Assembly: GCF_019656455.1 (NCBI RefSeq)
Contig: NZ_BPMK01000013.1
Coordinates: 1-64,000 of the forward strand
From: Noviherbaspirillum aridicola
Lineage (GTDB): Bacteria; Pseudomonadota; Gammaproteobacteria; Burkholderiales; Burkholderiaceae_D
Direction: 5' to 3'
Length of the DNA: 64,000 nt
Both the position numbers and the translations under genes were made by a program. The notes beneath the pieces are model-generated. The model searched no databases. It saw nothing but the letters and a program-made list of their open reading frames with translations, and was not told the DNA's origin. How positions within the stretch are numbered: position 1 is the first letter of the stretch; each line of letters opens with the position of its first letter. Below are positions 18,912-27,772 of this stretch, piece by piece.

Positions 18912-19597
18912 TGGGCGACCTCGATTTCGACGTCATCACGCGCACCTGGCCCTACCTGCTGTCCGGCCTGCAGTACACGCTGCAGCTCACGGTGGTTGCC
19001 GCCATCGGCGGGGTCATCTTCGGCACGCTGCTCGCGATGGCCCGGCTGTCGCGTTTCAAGCCGCTGGCCATGATCGCCGCGGGTTATGTGAACCTGATGC
19101 GCTCCATTCCGCTGCTGCTTGTCATATTCTGGTTCTACTTCCTGGTGCCGGTCGTACTGCAGGCCATTACCGGAAGCGAGCGCCCGGTCCAGCTCGGGGC
19201 GGACCGATCCGCCTACATCACGTTCATCATGTTCGAGGCAGCCTATTTCTGCGAAATCATGCGCGCCGGCATCCAGAGCATCCCGAAAGGGCAGGTGAGC
19301 GCAGCGTATGCGATCGGTCTGAACTATCGCCAGTCCATGCAGCTGGTGATCCTGCCGCAGGCCTTCCGCAACATGCTGCCCATCCTGCTCACGCAGACCA
19401 TCGTGCTGTTCCAGGACGTATCGCTCGTGTCGCTGCTGAACGTGACCGACTTCGTCGGCGCCTCCGTCAAGATCGCGCAGCGCGACAGCCGCGTCGTCGA
19501 GATGTACATGTTTGTCGCGATCGTCTACTTCGCGTTGTGCTTCACCCTGTCCACCCTGGTCAGGCGCTTGCAGAAACGCATTGCCATCATTCGCTAA
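18908..19597 (+). CDS. gltK: Glutamate/aspartate ABC transporter permease
   Basis: A 229-residue permease, partner of GltJ. It shows several hydrophobic helices and the EAA loop in RAGIQSIPKGQVSAAYAIGL near residue 120, followed by the typical QAFRNMLPILLTQ. The start overlaps the gltJ stop by four bases (ATGA at 18908-18911); an adjacent ATG at 18911 is equally usable. It is followed 10 bases later by gltL. Confidence 0.92.
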   Translation: MMGDLDFDVITRTWPYLLSGLQYTLQLTVVAAIGGVIFGTLLAMARLSRFKPLAMIAAGYVNLMRSIPLLLVIFWFYFLVPVVLQAITGSERPVQLGADRSAYITFIMFEAAYFCEIMRAGIQSIPKGQVSAAYAIGLNYRQSMQLVILPQAFRNMLPILLTQTIVLFQDVSLVSLLNVTDFVGASVKIAQRDSRVVEMYMFVAIVYFALCFTLSTLVRRLQKRIAIIR

Positions 19598-19607
19598 GGA
19601 TAAGGAA

Positions 19608-20336
19608 ATGATTGAAATCAAAAACGTCAGCAAGTGGTACGGAAGCTTCCAGGTCTTGACCGACTGCACGACGAGTGTGAAAAAAGGCGAGGTGGTCGTC
19701 GTCTGCGGACCCTCCGGCTCCGGCAAGTCCACCCTGATCAAGACTGTCAACGGCCTGGAACCCTTCCAGAAGGGCGAGATCCTGGTCGACAACATCTCCG
19801 TCGGCGACCCGAAGACCAACCTGCCCAAGCTGCGCTCGCACATCGGCATGGTGTTCCAGAACTTCGAGCTGTTCCCGCATCTGTCCATCCGGCAGAACCT
19901 CACGCTGGGCCAGATCAAGGTGCTCGGCCGCAGTGAAGAAGAGGCGACCGAAAAGGGCCTGAAGTACCTGGACCGCGTCGGTCTGCTGTCGCAGAAGGAC
20001 AAGTTTCCCGGCCAGCTTTCCGGCGGCCAGCAGCAGCGCGTGGCGATCGCCCGCGCGCTGTCGATGGACCCGATCGCGATGCTGTTCGACGAGCCGACCT
20101 CGGCGCTCGACCCCGAGATGATCAACGAAGTGCTCGACGTCATGGTCGGCCTGGCGCAGGAAGGCATGACCATGATGGTCGTGACCCACGAAATGGGCTT
20201 CGCTCGCAAGGTTGCCAACCGCGTCGTGTTCATGGACAAGGGCTACATCGTCGAAGACTGCACCAAGGACGAGTTCTTCGGCTCGCCGCGCTCCGACCGT
20301 GCGCGCGACTTCCTTTCCAAGATCATCACGCACTGA
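19608..20336 (+). CDS. gltL: Glutamate/aspartate ABC transporter ATPase
   Basis: A 242-residue ABC ATPase: Walker A GPSGSGKST, Q-loop MVFQNFELFPH, signature LSGGQQQRVAIARAL, Walker B AMLFDEPTSALDP and the switch His in VVTHEMGFA. It powers amino acid import through GltJK. The start at 19608 matches the family N terminus MIEIKNVSKWYG and follows AAGGATAAGG. It ends the operon before a strong terminator. Confidence 0.93.
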   Translation: MIEIKNVSKWYGSFQVLTDCTTSVKKGEVVVVCGPSGSGKSTLIKTVNGLEPFQKGEILVDNISVGDPKTNLPKLRSHIGMVFQNFELFPHLSIRQNLTLGQIKVLGRSEEEATEKGLKYLDRVGLLSQKDKFPGQLSGGQQQRVAIARALSMDPIAMLFDEPTSALDPEMINEVLDVMVGLAQEGMTMMVVTHEMGFARKVANRVVFMDKGYIVEDCTKDEFFGSPRSDRARDFLSKIITH

Positions 20337-20353
20337 CGCTGCCGCCCGGATGC

Positions 20354-20390
20354 AAGCCGCTCCCGCACTGCCGGAGCGGCTTTTTCTTTT
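20354..20390 (+). terminator. Intrinsic terminator of the glt operon
   Basis: AAGCCGCTCC (20354-20363) pairs with GGAGCGGCTT (20373-20382), followed by a T-rich tract. Confidence 0.9.
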
Positions 20391-20430
20391 TGGGCGCGGG
20401 TAAAATACCGGCTTCCCGCGAAAGAAGCCC

Positions 20431-21474
20431 ATGTCCACCCAAATCGATACCCTCACCATTACCCGCCCCGACGACTGGCATCTCCATCTGCGCGACGGCG
20501 CCGCGATGGCCAGCGTACTGCCGCACAGTGCCCGCCAGTTCGCCCGCGCCATCGTCATGCCCAACCTTAAGCCGCCGGTCACCACCACCGGGCAGGCAAG
20601 CGCCTATCGCGACCGCATCCTCGCCGCGCTGCCGGCCGGCATGGCATTCGAACCGCTGATGACCCTGTACCTGACCGACAATACCCCGCCCGACGAGATC
20701 CGGCGCGCCAGGGACAGCGGCTTCATCCACGCGGTCAAGCTCTACCCGGCCGGCGCCACCACGAACTCCGACGCCGGCGTGACTGCGCTGTCGAAGTGCT
20801 ACAAGACGCTTGAGGTGATGCAGGAAGTCGGCATGCCCTTCCTGGTGCATGGCGAGGTCACCGACCCCGCCATCGACATCTTCGACAGGGAAGCCGTCTT
20901 CATCGACCGCGTCATGCAGCCGCTGCGCCGCGACATGCCCGAACTGAAAGTCGTCTTCGAACACATCACGACCAGGGATGCGGCCCAGTACGTGCTGGAA
21001 GCGGAGGGGCCCGTCGGCGCGACCATCACCGCGCATCACCTGCTCTACAACCGCAACGAGATCTTCCGCGGCGGCATCCGCCCGCATTACTACTGCCTCC
21101 CGGTGCTCAAGCGGGAAGAACATCGCCAGGCCCTGATCAAGGCGGCGACTTCCGGCAGTCCGCGGTTCTTCCTCGGCACCGATTCAGCACCGCACCCGAA
21201 AGGTCTGAAGGAGCATGCATGCGGATGTGCCGGCTGCTATACCGCCCTGCATGCGATGGAGCTGTATGCGCTGGCATTCGACCAGGCCGATGCGCTCGAC
21301 AAGCTCGAAGCCTTCGCCAGTTTCAACGGCCCGGCCTTCTACGGCCTGCCGCGCAACGCGGGCACCATCACCCTCAAGCGCGAGAGCTGGACAATACCCT
21401 CGGAGCTAGCGCTGGGAGATGCCGCGCTTGTACCACTTGCGGCTGGAGAAACCCTCGCTTGGAGGTGGGCCTGA
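20431..21474 (+). CDS. pyrC: Dihydroorotase
   Basis: A 347-residue type II dihydroorotase, the E. coli PyrC length. Zinc-site motifs are DWHLHLRDG near residue 15, the carboxylated Lys in [14 protein letters not shown] near 98, HGEV near 135, and GTDSAPHP near 246. It closes carbamoyl-aspartate to dihydroorotate in pyrimidine synthesis. A TAAAAT box at 20401-20406 may be its -10 element. The next gene follows after 15 bases and may be co-transcribed. Confidence 0.95.
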   Translation: MSTQIDTLTITRPDDWHLHLRDGAAMASVLPHSARQFARAIVMPNLKPPVTTTGQASAYRDRILAALPAGMAFEPLMTLYLTDNTPPDEIRRARDSGFIHAVKLYPAGATTNSDAGVTALSKCYKTLEVMQEVGMPFLVHGEVTDPAIDIFDREAVFIDRVMQPLRRDMPELKVVFEHITTRDAAQYVLEAEGPVGATITAHHLLYNRNEIFRGGIRPHYYCLPVLKREEHRQALIKAATSGSPRFFLGTDSAPHPKGLKEHACGCAGCYTALHAMELYALAFDQADALDKLEAFASFNGPAFYGLPRNAGTITLKRESWTIPSELALGDAALVPLAAGETLAWRWA

Positions 21475-21489
21475 GGCCAAAGCATAGCA

Positions 21490-22272
21490 ATGACCCCGGA
21501 GTTCTTGCAGTCTCTTGACTGGCATCGTCCCTGGCTTGTCCCATACCGTGAGCTTGGTCAGGCTCTTGCCACCTCACCAAACTGGAGGGGGGCGGCGTGC
21601 GATTTGGCGCGCGGAATACGCAATAGCCGGGGACATACGATTCGTTTCGTCCCCCAATCGGCCCTGCCTGCCGGGGTGGCCTATGAGGCATTCATCGCCG
21701 AGACTGGTTGTGTTCCCACAAGGGAGAATTTGCATGACTTCTTCAATGCTCTTGTCTGGCTTACCTTCCCCCGTATAAAGGTACAGCTCAACGCGCGCCA
21801 GGCGGCGGAAATCGAAGCCACAGGTGGCGTGACTGGGGTCAGGGGGCGGGTCAGAGATGCCGCCACGCTGTTTGACGAGAATGCGGCGCTCCTGGTCACG
21901 CGCGACCTGTCCCTGCTGTCAGCATTACGTGAGCATGCATGGACAGATGTCTTCCTTAACAACCGCACTCGTTTTATGGCCGACTGTGAAGTTATTCTCT
22001 TTGGTCATGCTCTGATGGAAAAACTGGTCACCCCATACAAGGCCATTACTGCCCATGCCTGGCCGCTGTTGCTTAACGGTGAACAGGCCAGGGTTTCGCG
22101 TGTCGATTACATGAAAGCTATCGACGAACGCATCGCTCAATCACTGTACGGAATGCTGTCGCCCGCTTCGTTCACCCCCTTACCCATCATGGGGATACCT
22201 TCTTGGTCGGAGGGGCAAGACACTCTCTTCTACGCCGACAAGCACGTCTTCCGCCCTAAACGACCCCGATAG
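21490..22272 (+). CDS. DUF3025 family protein
   Basis: A 260-residue soluble protein of the DUF3025 family as I recognise it, with FFNALVWLTFPRIKVQLNARQA around residues 89-110 and LLVTRDLSLLSALREHAW about 135. It has no signal peptide or membrane segment. No function is known to me. The central stretch uses rarer codons and looks less GC-rich than the pyrC part. It ends before a bidirectional terminator shared with the porin on the other strand. Confidence 0.75.
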   Translation: MTPEFLQSLDWHRPWLVPYRELGQALATSPNWRGAACDLARGIRNSRGHTIRFVPQSALPAGVAYEAFIAETGCVPTRENLHDFFNALVWLTFPRIKVQLNARQAAEIEATGGVTGVRGRVRDAATLFDENAALLVTRDLSLLSALREHAWTDVFLNNRTRFMADCEVILFGHALMEKLVTPYKAITAHAWPLLLNGEQARVSRVDYMKAIDERIAQSLYGMLSPASFTPLPIMGIPSWSEGQDTLFYADKHVFRPKRPR

Positions 22273-22335
22273 CGAGTTCGTTGCTACGACGTCGTGGCGC
22301 CAGAAGAGACGGTTCCTGCACGGAGCGCAACCGGT

Positions 22336-22370
22336 AAAAAAATAGGCACCCGAAGGTGCCCATTTTTGTT
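22336..22370. terminator. Bidirectional intrinsic terminator between DUF3025 gene and porin
   Basis: The stem GGCACC (22345-22350) with GGTGCC (22355-22360) and loop CGAA has an A tract on its left and a T tract on its right, so it can stop transcripts from both sides. Confidence 0.87.
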
Positions 22371-22402
22371 ATTCCATCTAAGCAGGTCAAGCCCGCATGA
22401 GA

Positions 22403-23461
22403 TTAGAACAGGTGACGAACGCCAACCCGGAAGTCGGTGCCTTTCAGGTCGCGACCATCGGAACGGGCATCCTTGTCCACGGTGTAACCGAAGGAGGTGT
22501 ACAGGTTGGTGCGCTTGGACAGGCCATGGGTGTAGCCGATTGCATACTGATCGATCTGGTCGTCGGAATTGCGGTCGTCGCCACGGACCCACGAAGCCAG
22601 AACCCTGCCTGCTCCGCCAACCGGTGCAGACACGCCGAGCATATACGTACGGGCTTTTTCGTCCTCGTCACCGATCAGTTCAACCCTGTGCTGACCGAAA
22701 GCGGCGTGAGCCTTCGCAACACCAAAGTCGTAAGTGCCGCCGAGGACGAACGAGTTGGCATTTTCACCAGGAGCGAGATCGTTCGTGCCAGCCGGCAGTG
22801 CGGTAGAGGAGTTCACACCGCCGTTTGCGCGGTGGTAAGCCAAGCCAACATTGATCGGGCCGTTGACATAACCAACGTGAGCACCCATTTGACGGCTACG
22901 AGCTGTGGAGCCAGCTTCCTCGCCAAAACCGTAGAGGACTTGGCCCGTGACACCGCCAAAGGACGGAGTGGTGTAGGTGATCGAGTTGTCGACGTTGTTA
23001 CGCGAGTTGATGATCGAGCCAGCGGGGAAGATGTTTTCGACGTTACCAGACAGGTTCGTCGCGAACGGATCAATCGAATCCAGGAACAGGTGCATCGGGC
23101 TGTACTGGCGGCCCATTGCGACGGTACCAAAACCGCCCTTCAGGCCAACGAATGCCTGACGATTGAACAGGGTGCTAGCGCCTTCCGTCGAGCCACCGGT
23201 ACCGGTGTCGAGGGAGTAACCAGCCTCCAGGGTGAACAGTGCGGACAGACCACCACCCAGATCTTCCGTACCACGGAAACCAATCCGGCTGCCGGACTGA
23301 TTGCCGCTGGAAAGACGCCACGTTTCGTCGACGCCACGCTCATTGGAGTCGACGCGCTGCAAGCCAATATCGGCAACGCCGTAGATGGTCACGCTGGACT
23401 GAGCGGAGGCTGCGCCTGCGAAGGAGGCCAGCACTGCGAGCGCGAGAAGCGATTTTTTCAT
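22403..23461 (-). CDS. Gram-negative porin, Burkholderia OpcP/Omp32 type
   Basis: A 352-residue precursor with a signal peptide cleaved after ASA (about residue 20). The mature start SSVTIYGVADIGL, the segment GSRIGFRGTEDLGGGLSALFTLE and the terminal aromatic Phe in VGVRHLF are hallmarks of the trimeric 16-stranded general porins of Burkholderiales. It allows passive entry of small solutes through the outer membrane. A strong terminator follows. A second, diverged porin gene lies upstream in the same direction. Confidence 0.92.
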   Translation of the reverse strand: MKKSLLALAVLASFAGAASAQSSVTIYGVADIGLQRVDSNERGVDETWRLSSGNQSGSRIGFRGTEDLGGGLSALFTLEAGYSLDTGTGGSTEGASTLFNRQAFVGLKGGFGTVAMGRQYSPMHLFLDSIDPFATNLSGNVENIFPAGSIINSRNNVDNSITYTTPSFGGVTGQVLYGFGEEAGSTARSRQMGAHVGYVNGPINVGLAYHRANGGVNSSTALPAGTNDLAPGENANSFVLGGTYDFGVAKAHAAFGQHRVELIGDEDEKARTYMLGVSAPVGGAGRVLASWVRGDDRNSDDQIDQYAIGYTHGLSKRTNLYTSFGYTVDKDARSDGRDLKGTDFRVGVRHLF

Positions 23462-23725
23462 TGAATAATCCCCAAAGGTTTATCGAGCATTTTTGTTAGA
23501 AGTCTTCACGATCTACGCTGGTTGTGCAGCCGTGAAGACGGCAGCCGCTAGCCTTTTGCTAACGAACCGGTGGCTATTTCATCAAATTACGACCGTTACG
23601 ACAAAGAGAATCTGTGATTTCGAGCGCAGGAATCTAATTTTGTGGTTTTTGTGCAACGATGGTCTGCTTTGTTCGCTAACGGCGAGCGCTGAGACAACGA
23701 GGGTTGCTAGCGAGAGGTGCGCAAA
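23462..23725 (-). promoter_or_regulatory. Porin upstream region (AT-rich intergenic)
   Basis: The 360-base space between the two porin genes has no credible ORF. Its left two thirds is AT-richer than the genome average and should hold the promoter and a leader of the 22403-23461 porin. I do not see an unambiguous -35/-10 pair. The right end holds the terminator of the upstream porin (23726-23750) and an inverted repeat ATCCGGTCCT/AGGACCGGAT at 23786-23807. Confidence 0.4.
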
Positions 23726-23750
23726 TAAAAAAGGCCCACGTCGTGGACCT
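23726..23750 (-). terminator. Intrinsic terminator of the second porin gene
   Basis: Read on the minus strand, AGGTCCAC (23750-23743) pairs with GTGGGCCT (23739-23732) with one G-T pair, followed by six T. Confidence 0.82.
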
Positions 23751-23821
23751 TTGCGGCTGTCACCGACTGCCGGATGCCTTGCAGAATCCGGTCCTGAAGG
23801 ACCGGATCGGTTGCTAGGATG

Positions 23822-24961
23822 TTAGAAGGTATGGCTAATACCAACCGAGAATCCAGTGATTTTATCCTGGGATGCAGCAGGCGCGGTCGAGGCCGGTTGA
23901 TTGAACGTCGGGGCAGCGGCAGCAAAGCCCGCGGTGTTCGCTGAGGTGAATGTGAAGTCGCCGTCGTAGCGGTTATGGTCGATGGCGGCGTAAAGCGTCG
24001 TGCGCTTGGACAGCGCATAGGTGCCGCTTACGATGAACAGCTTGCGCTTGGCATCCCCTGCGCCAGTTTCCACCTTGGTGTGGTAATAGCCTGCGCTAAG
24101 CGCCGCTGCGGGAGTCAGGCTGTAACGCCCGCCGAACCATGCCGTCTTGAGTTCCGCTTCCGGCAAAGCCCCACGGTCCTGCTCCTCATCCAGGTAGCCG
24201 CCGGCGAGACGGAAAACGCCTGCGTCGAATGCAGCACCAATGACCCACTGATTGTTGTCGTCGTAAACTGCAGCTGCAGGGGCTGTAGCAATATTCGGGC
24301 TGCGACGAGTATAGGCGCCCGCCACGGTGAACGGAGCGGCGACAAAGGTTGCGCCAACGGCTTGGGCAGAACCGTCGCGGCGGCTGCCTGCTACCTCACC
24401 CAGCGCGTACTCCGCACGAACGGTAAGGGGACCGAAGTTGCCGGTGTACTGGATGTCGTTGAGGAACCGGGTGCCGCCGCGGCTCGGCGTCACTGCGCTA
24501 ACCTGGTTGCCGGCAGCAAGGCCAGCCAACGGAATGATGCCGGTGTACTGATAGTTCATCGGATCGATTGCGCCGATCGTCTTAAACGCAACGCTGTACT
24601 GGAGGCCGAGATCCAGGCTGCCCCATGCACCGCCCAAGCCCACGGTTGCGGTACGGTCGAACAGCGAGCCCGACGGGGAGATGATACTGCTAGTGCCCGT
24701 GCCAGTGGAGATGTCATAGCCCATCTCGAGGTTGAAGCGGGCGTTCAGTCCTCCACCCAGATCTTCTACGCCCCGGAAGCCGAGGCGGGTCGCGGTGTTG
24801 ACGCCGCTGTTCAGGGTGGTGTTGCTGTCCCCCGCGGCATTGGCGTTGTTGAGATGACGGACGCCAGCATCGGCCACGCCATAGATGGTGATTGCGGTTT
24901 GGGATTGGGCTGCGCCTGCAAATGCACCCAGAACGGCCAGTGCGAGAAGGGATTTTTTCAT
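23822..24961 (-). CDS. Gram-negative porin, Burkholderia type (second copy)
   Basis: A 379-residue precursor with a signal peptide almost identical to that of the neighbouring porin (MKKSLLALAVLGAFAGAA) and the same mature opening, TAITIYGVADAGV, plus GFRGVEDLGGGLNARFNLEMGYD. It ends in Phe (GISHTF), the barrel-insertion signal. The loops and strands differ a lot from the first porin, so it is an old paralogue, probably with a different pore selectivity. It has a terminator and a 292-base upstream gap with its regulatory region. Confidence 0.9.
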   Translation of the reverse strand: MKKSLLALAVLGAFAGAAQSQTAITIYGVADAGVRHLNNANAAGDSNTTLNSGVNTATRLGFRGVEDLGGGLNARFNLEMGYDISTGTGTSSIISPSGSLFDRTATVGLGGAWGSLDLGLQYSVAFKTIGAIDPMNYQYTGIIPLAGLAAGNQVSAVTPSRGGTRFLNDIQYTGNFGPLTVRAEYALGEVAGSRRDGSAQAVGATFVAAPFTVAGAYTRRSPNIATAPAAAVYDDNNQWVIGAAFDAGVFRLAGGYLDEEQDRGALPEAELKTAWFGGRYSLTPAAALSAGYYHTKVETGAGDAKRKLFIVSGTYALSKRTTLYAAIDHNRYDGDFTFTSANTAGFAAAAPTFNQPASTAPAASQDKITGFSVGISHTF

Positions 24962-25253
24962 TGATTAGGTCTCCAAGGGTTGGCTGCTAGATTTTTTGAA
25001 TTGCCTCATACTTCTACCGGCATGACCGTCTAGCGCTTTGACTTGCCGGGACTTCCAAACCTTTCTGATCGAGAAGCTAATAGCGATTTGAGCAAAAGTG
25101 GCTTGGCGCGGCAAAGAGAATTTGGCGCAGACCCGGGTTTGCAAAGGATTGTGTGGTTTTGTAACAACATGTTGGTGGAGATTGATGCTGATGCGGCAAG
25201 AATAATTGGGATGTTCTTGGCACCATGGTTGTTTTTTTGATATTGAGGTCGCG

Positions 25254-25871
25254 ATGGACTGGTTGATAACAGCGTTTGATAAAGTGCTGCGCGTAGTGAC
25301 GGGTGTAACGCCGGGCACGCGACCGAACCCGGCGCGCCAGGCGCAGGTCTCGGACCTGAGCGAGACCGAGCGTCGCCATAGCGCCGGGCTGATGCGGGTG
25401 AACCACGTCGGTGAGGTTTGCGCGCAGGCGCTGTATGACTCGCAGGCCCGCTTTGCCAGGACCGAAGCCTTGCGCCGGCAGTTCAAGGAGGCGGGGCGCG
25501 AGGAGGAAGACCATCTCGCCTGGACCGCGGAGCGCCTGGATGAACTCGGCTCACGCACGAGCCTGCTCAATCCGCTGTGGTATGCGGGCGCCTACGTCAC
25601 CGGTGCGCTTGCCGCCAAGGCCGGCGACGCGCGCAGCCTGGGCTTTGTGGTGGAGACCGAGCGCCAGGTCGAGGCGCACCTGGCCGGGCATCTGAAGACA
25701 CTCCCCGAAAGCGATCACAAGTCGAGGGCGATCGTGGAGCAGATGCGCGTGGATGAAGTCGCGCATGGCGCGAGCGCACAGGACCTCGGCGCGGAGGCGA
25801 TGCCGCTGCCGGTGAGGATGGCCATGCGCGCGATGGCCAAGGTGATGACGACGACTGCCTACTATATCTAG
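25254..25871 (+). CDS. coq7: Demethoxyubiquinone hydroxylase Coq7
   Basis: A 205-residue di-iron carboxylate protein. The iron-binding repeats are [12 protein letters not shown] near residue 46, EEEDHLAW near 82 and [10 protein letters not shown] near 169. It hydroxylates 2-polyprenyl-3-methyl-6-methoxy-1,4-benzoquinone in ubiquinone synthesis and binds the membrane surface. The start at 25254 follows GAGG and gives the usual N terminus. Presence of Coq7 rather than UbiF is usual for this group of betaproteobacteria. Confidence 0.92.
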   Translation: MDWLITAFDKVLRVVTGVTPGTRPNPARQAQVSDLSETERRHSAGLMRVNHVGEVCAQALYDSQARFARTEALRRQFKEAGREEEDHLAWTAERLDELGSRTSLLNPLWYAGAYVTGALAAKAGDARSLGFVVETERQVEAHLAGHLKTLPESDHKSRAIVEQMRVDEVAHGASAQDLGAEAMPLPVRMAMRAMAKVMTTTAYYI

Positions 25872-25886
25872 TCGCCGTCGAGCGAC

Positions 25887-26336
25887 TTACTCGTTCGTGG
25901 GGGCGGCGTCCGCGAGGTCGTCCACGATCTCGAAGGAGTGCGTCAGCTCCGCCGTCTTCTCCAGCATGATGGAGGCAGAGCAGTACTTCTCGTGCGAAAG
26001 CTTGATCGCACGCTCCACCAGGCTTGGTTTCAGGTTGCGACCGCGAACGGTGAAGTGGAAGTGGACCCTGGTGAAGACTTTCGGATCCTTCTCGGCGCGC
26101 TCGGACTTGAGCGTCACGTCACAGCCGCGCACGTCCTGCTGGCTTTTGCGCAGGATGAGCACCACGTCATAGGCGGTGCAGCCGCCGGTCCCGGCCAGCA
26201 CCAGTTCCATCGGTCGAGGCGCGAGATTTCGTCCGCCGCCCTCGACCGCGCCGTCCATGGGCACGGCATGTCCGGAGCCGGTTTCGGCCAAAAAAGTCAT
26301 CCCGGAGTTTCCGGTCCAGCGCACGGTGCATTCCAT
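25887..26336 (-). CDS. OsmC family protein (YhfA-like)
   Basis: A 149-residue protein of the OsmC/Ohr family. The two redox Cys expected for peroxide reduction are present: Cys53 in GTGGCTAYD and Cys119 in HEKYCSAS. The body resembles the YhfA branch, whose role is less clear than that of Ohr or OsmC. A TAAAAT box on the minus strand at 26367-26372 may be its -10. It converges with coq7 and is divergent from the small RNA and rplM transcription unit. Confidence 0.85.
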   Translation of the reverse strand: MECTVRWTGNSGMTFLAETGSGHAVPMDGAVEGGGRNLAPRPMELVLAGTGGCTAYDVVLILRKSQQDVRGCDVTLKSERAEKDPKVFTRVHFHFTVRGRNLKPSLVERAIKLSHEKYCSASIMLEKTAELTHSFEIVDDLADAAPTNE

Positions 26337-26509
26337 CTTTATCTCGGTAACGGGTCAGGGACGGCTATTTTAGCGCTCCTCCGGGCGCCTCGCGATTTTG
26401 CGTCTTCTGCAAGGCAGCTCCATATTGCGAAAAGCGGCGGGCTCTTATAACCCGTGGTTATTGTTTTCGCCAATGACAGTTTTGTTCAAACAAAATCAGG
26501 CAGTTTTTC

Positions 26510-26538
26510 TTGCATCGCACAAGGCGCTTGACTATACT
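26510..26538 (+). promoter_or_regulatory. Sigma70-type promoter of the candidate small RNA
   Basis: A -35 box TTGCAT (26510-26515) and a -10 box TATACT (26533-26538) are 17 bases apart. The predicted start, about 26545, is the first base of the 5' hairpin of the RNA. The 475-base gene-free stretch 26337-26811 thus holds the OsmC promoter, this RNA gene and the rplM promoter. Confidence 0.72.
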
Positions 26539-26544
26539 TTCTTT

Positions 26545-26645
26545 GCCGGGCGTTAAATAGTTTACGCCCGGCCCGATTGTCTCCTCCACCCTCCTCCTAA
26601 TGGTGTGGATTTGAACCCGAAGCGACTGCGCTTCGGGTTTTTTTT
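26545..26645 (+). ncRNA. Candidate trans-acting small RNA with double anti-Shine-Dalgarno motif
   Basis: An independent RNA gene of about 100 bases between the divergent OsmC gene and rplM. From 5' to 3': a strong hairpin (GCCGGGCGT 26545-26553 with ACGCCCGGC 26564-26572); a pyrimidine-rich open stretch with two copies of CTCCTCC (26581-26587 and 26591-26597); then an intrinsic terminator with an 11-bp stem (26614-26624 with 26629-26639) and eight T. The motif is complementary to AGGAGG, so the RNA could mask ribosome binding sites of mRNAs. Terminator-ended hairpin RNAs of this shape commonly bind Hfq. The rplM promoter begins only after the terminator, so this is not the rplM leader. I recall reports of betaproteobacterial sRNAs with such a motif but cannot check identity. 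Confidence 0.75.
26614..26645 (+). terminator. Intrinsic terminator of the candidate small RNA
   Basis: AACCCGAAGCG pairs perfectly with CGCTTCGGGTT around loop ACTG and is followed by an uninterrupted T tract (26638-26645). Confidence 0.92.
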
Positions 26646-26676
26646 GCCCCGGCCCCAGATTCACGTGATTTGAGGT

Positions 26677-26706
26677 TTGACGCCAAGTCCTTGAAAAGGC
26701 TATACT
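26677..26706 (+). promoter_or_regulatory. Sigma70 promoter of rplM-rpsI
   Basis: -35 TTGACG (26677-26682) and -10 TATACT (26701-26706) with an 18-base spacer. The leader to the rplM start at 26812 is about 100 bases, long enough for feedback control by a ribosomal protein. Confidence 0.75.
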
Positions 26707-26811
26707 TTCGGGCTTTCCGTACGCTCAGGAAAAGATAACAAGGTTGAGTCGGCTGTTTTTCTGAAGCCGAACCGCCAGAATTGAGCGCTTTTATTATTTT
26801 TAGGACATCAC

Positions 26812-27240
26812 ATGAAAACCTTTTCCGCCAAAGCCCATGAGGTCGAGCGCGAGTGGTTTGTGATTGACGCAACGGACCTGGTCCTCGGTCGTGTCGCCAG
26901 CGAAGTGGCACGCCGACTGCGCGGCAAGCACAAGCCCGAATTCACCCCCCACGTCGATACCGGTGACTACATCGTCGTCATCAACGCAGGCAAGCTGCGC
27001 GTGACCGGTAACAAGGCGCTGGCCAAGACCTACTACCGTCACTCGACCTACCCGGGCGGTATCTACGAAACCAACTTCCTGAAAATGCAGCAGCGTTTTC
27101 CGGGTCGTGCGCTGGAAAAGGCGGTCAAGGGCATGCTGCCGAAGGGCCCCCTCGGCTACGCAATGATCAAGAAGCTGAAGGTGTATGCAGGCGCCGCGCA
27201 TCCGCACGCCGCTCAGCAACCCAAGGCACTCGAAATCTAA
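26812..27240 (+). CDS. rplM: 50S ribosomal protein L13
   Basis: A 142-residue protein of the standard L13 length. It begins [20 protein letters not shown] and has the family segments [20 protein letters not shown] and [10 protein letters not shown]13 binds 23S rRNA early in large-subunit assembly. It forms the conserved operon with rpsI, which starts 9 bases after its stop. A promoter at 26677-26706 drives both. Confidence 0.97.
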   Translation: MKTFSAKAHEVEREWFVIDATDLVLGRVASEVARRLRGKHKPEFTPHVDTGDYIVVINAGKLRVTGNKALAKTYYRHSTYPGGIYETNFLKMQQRFPGRALEKAVKGMLPKGPLGYAMIKKLKVYAGAAHPHAAQQPKALEI

Positions 27241-27249
27241 GGAACGGAC

Positions 27250-27642
27250 ATGATCGGTAACTACAACTACGGAACCGGCCGTCGCAAGAGTGCAGTGGCG
27301 CGTGTTTTCATCAAGGCCGGCAGCGGCAACATCGTCGTCAACGGCAAGCCCGCAGCGGAATACTTTTCGCGCGAAACCGGTCTGATGGTTATTCGTCAGC
27401 CGCTGGAACTGACCGGCAACATCGAGCGCTTTGACATCATGGTCAACGTGCACGGCGGCGGCGAGTCGGGCCAGGCAGGCGCGGTCCGTCACGGTATCAC
27501 TCGTGCGCTCATCGACTACGACGCAGGTCTGAAGTCGGAACTCGCCAAGGCAGGTTTCGTGACCCGCGACGCGCGTGAAGTCGAACGTAAGAAAGTCGGC
27601 CTGCGCAAGGCACGACGCGCAAAGCAGTTCTCCAAGCGCTAA
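27250..27642 (+). CDS. rpsI: 30S ribosomal protein S9
   Basis: A 130-residue protein of the usual S9 length. It has [14 protein letters not shown] at the N terminus, [19 protein letters not shown] in the centre and the basic tail [11 protein letters not shown], whose last Lys-Arg contacts P-site tRNA. Second gene of the rplM-rpsI operon, with its own AAGGAACG ribosome site. An intrinsic terminator follows. Confidence 0.97.
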   Translation: MIGNYNYGTGRRKSAVARVFIKAGSGNIVVNGKPAAEYFSRETGLMVIRQPLELTGNIERFDIMVNVHGGGESGQAGAVRHGITRALIDYDAGLKSELAKAGFVTRDAREVERKKVGLRKARRAKQFSKR

Positions 27643-27663
27643 TCTGCGTTTTCAGAACATCGA

Positions 27664-27695
27664 AAAGCCGCCAGGTCTGCGCCTGGCGGCTTTTT
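27664..27695 (+). terminator. Intrinsic terminator of rplM-rpsI
   Basis: A 12-bp stem (27664-27675 with 27682-27693) of sequence AAAGCCGCCAGG ends in a T tract. Confidence 0.92.
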
Positions 27696-27772
27696 GCTTT
27701 GTGGCGTTGCCGCAGGCAACGCACTGCTAGAATCCCGAGATATTTCAGAAACCCCCTATGCAAGGAAGCGCA

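Noticed and set aside
23786-23807. Palindrome ATCCGGTCCT/AGGACCGGAT after the second porin as a terminator
   Set aside because: It has almost no loop and no T tract; the hairpin at 23726-23750 with six T is the better terminator.
26458-26664. 68-codon minus-strand frame over the small-RNA locus
   Set aside because: It crosses a promoter, two hairpins and a terminator on the other strand; the nucleotide signals fit an RNA gene, not a protein.
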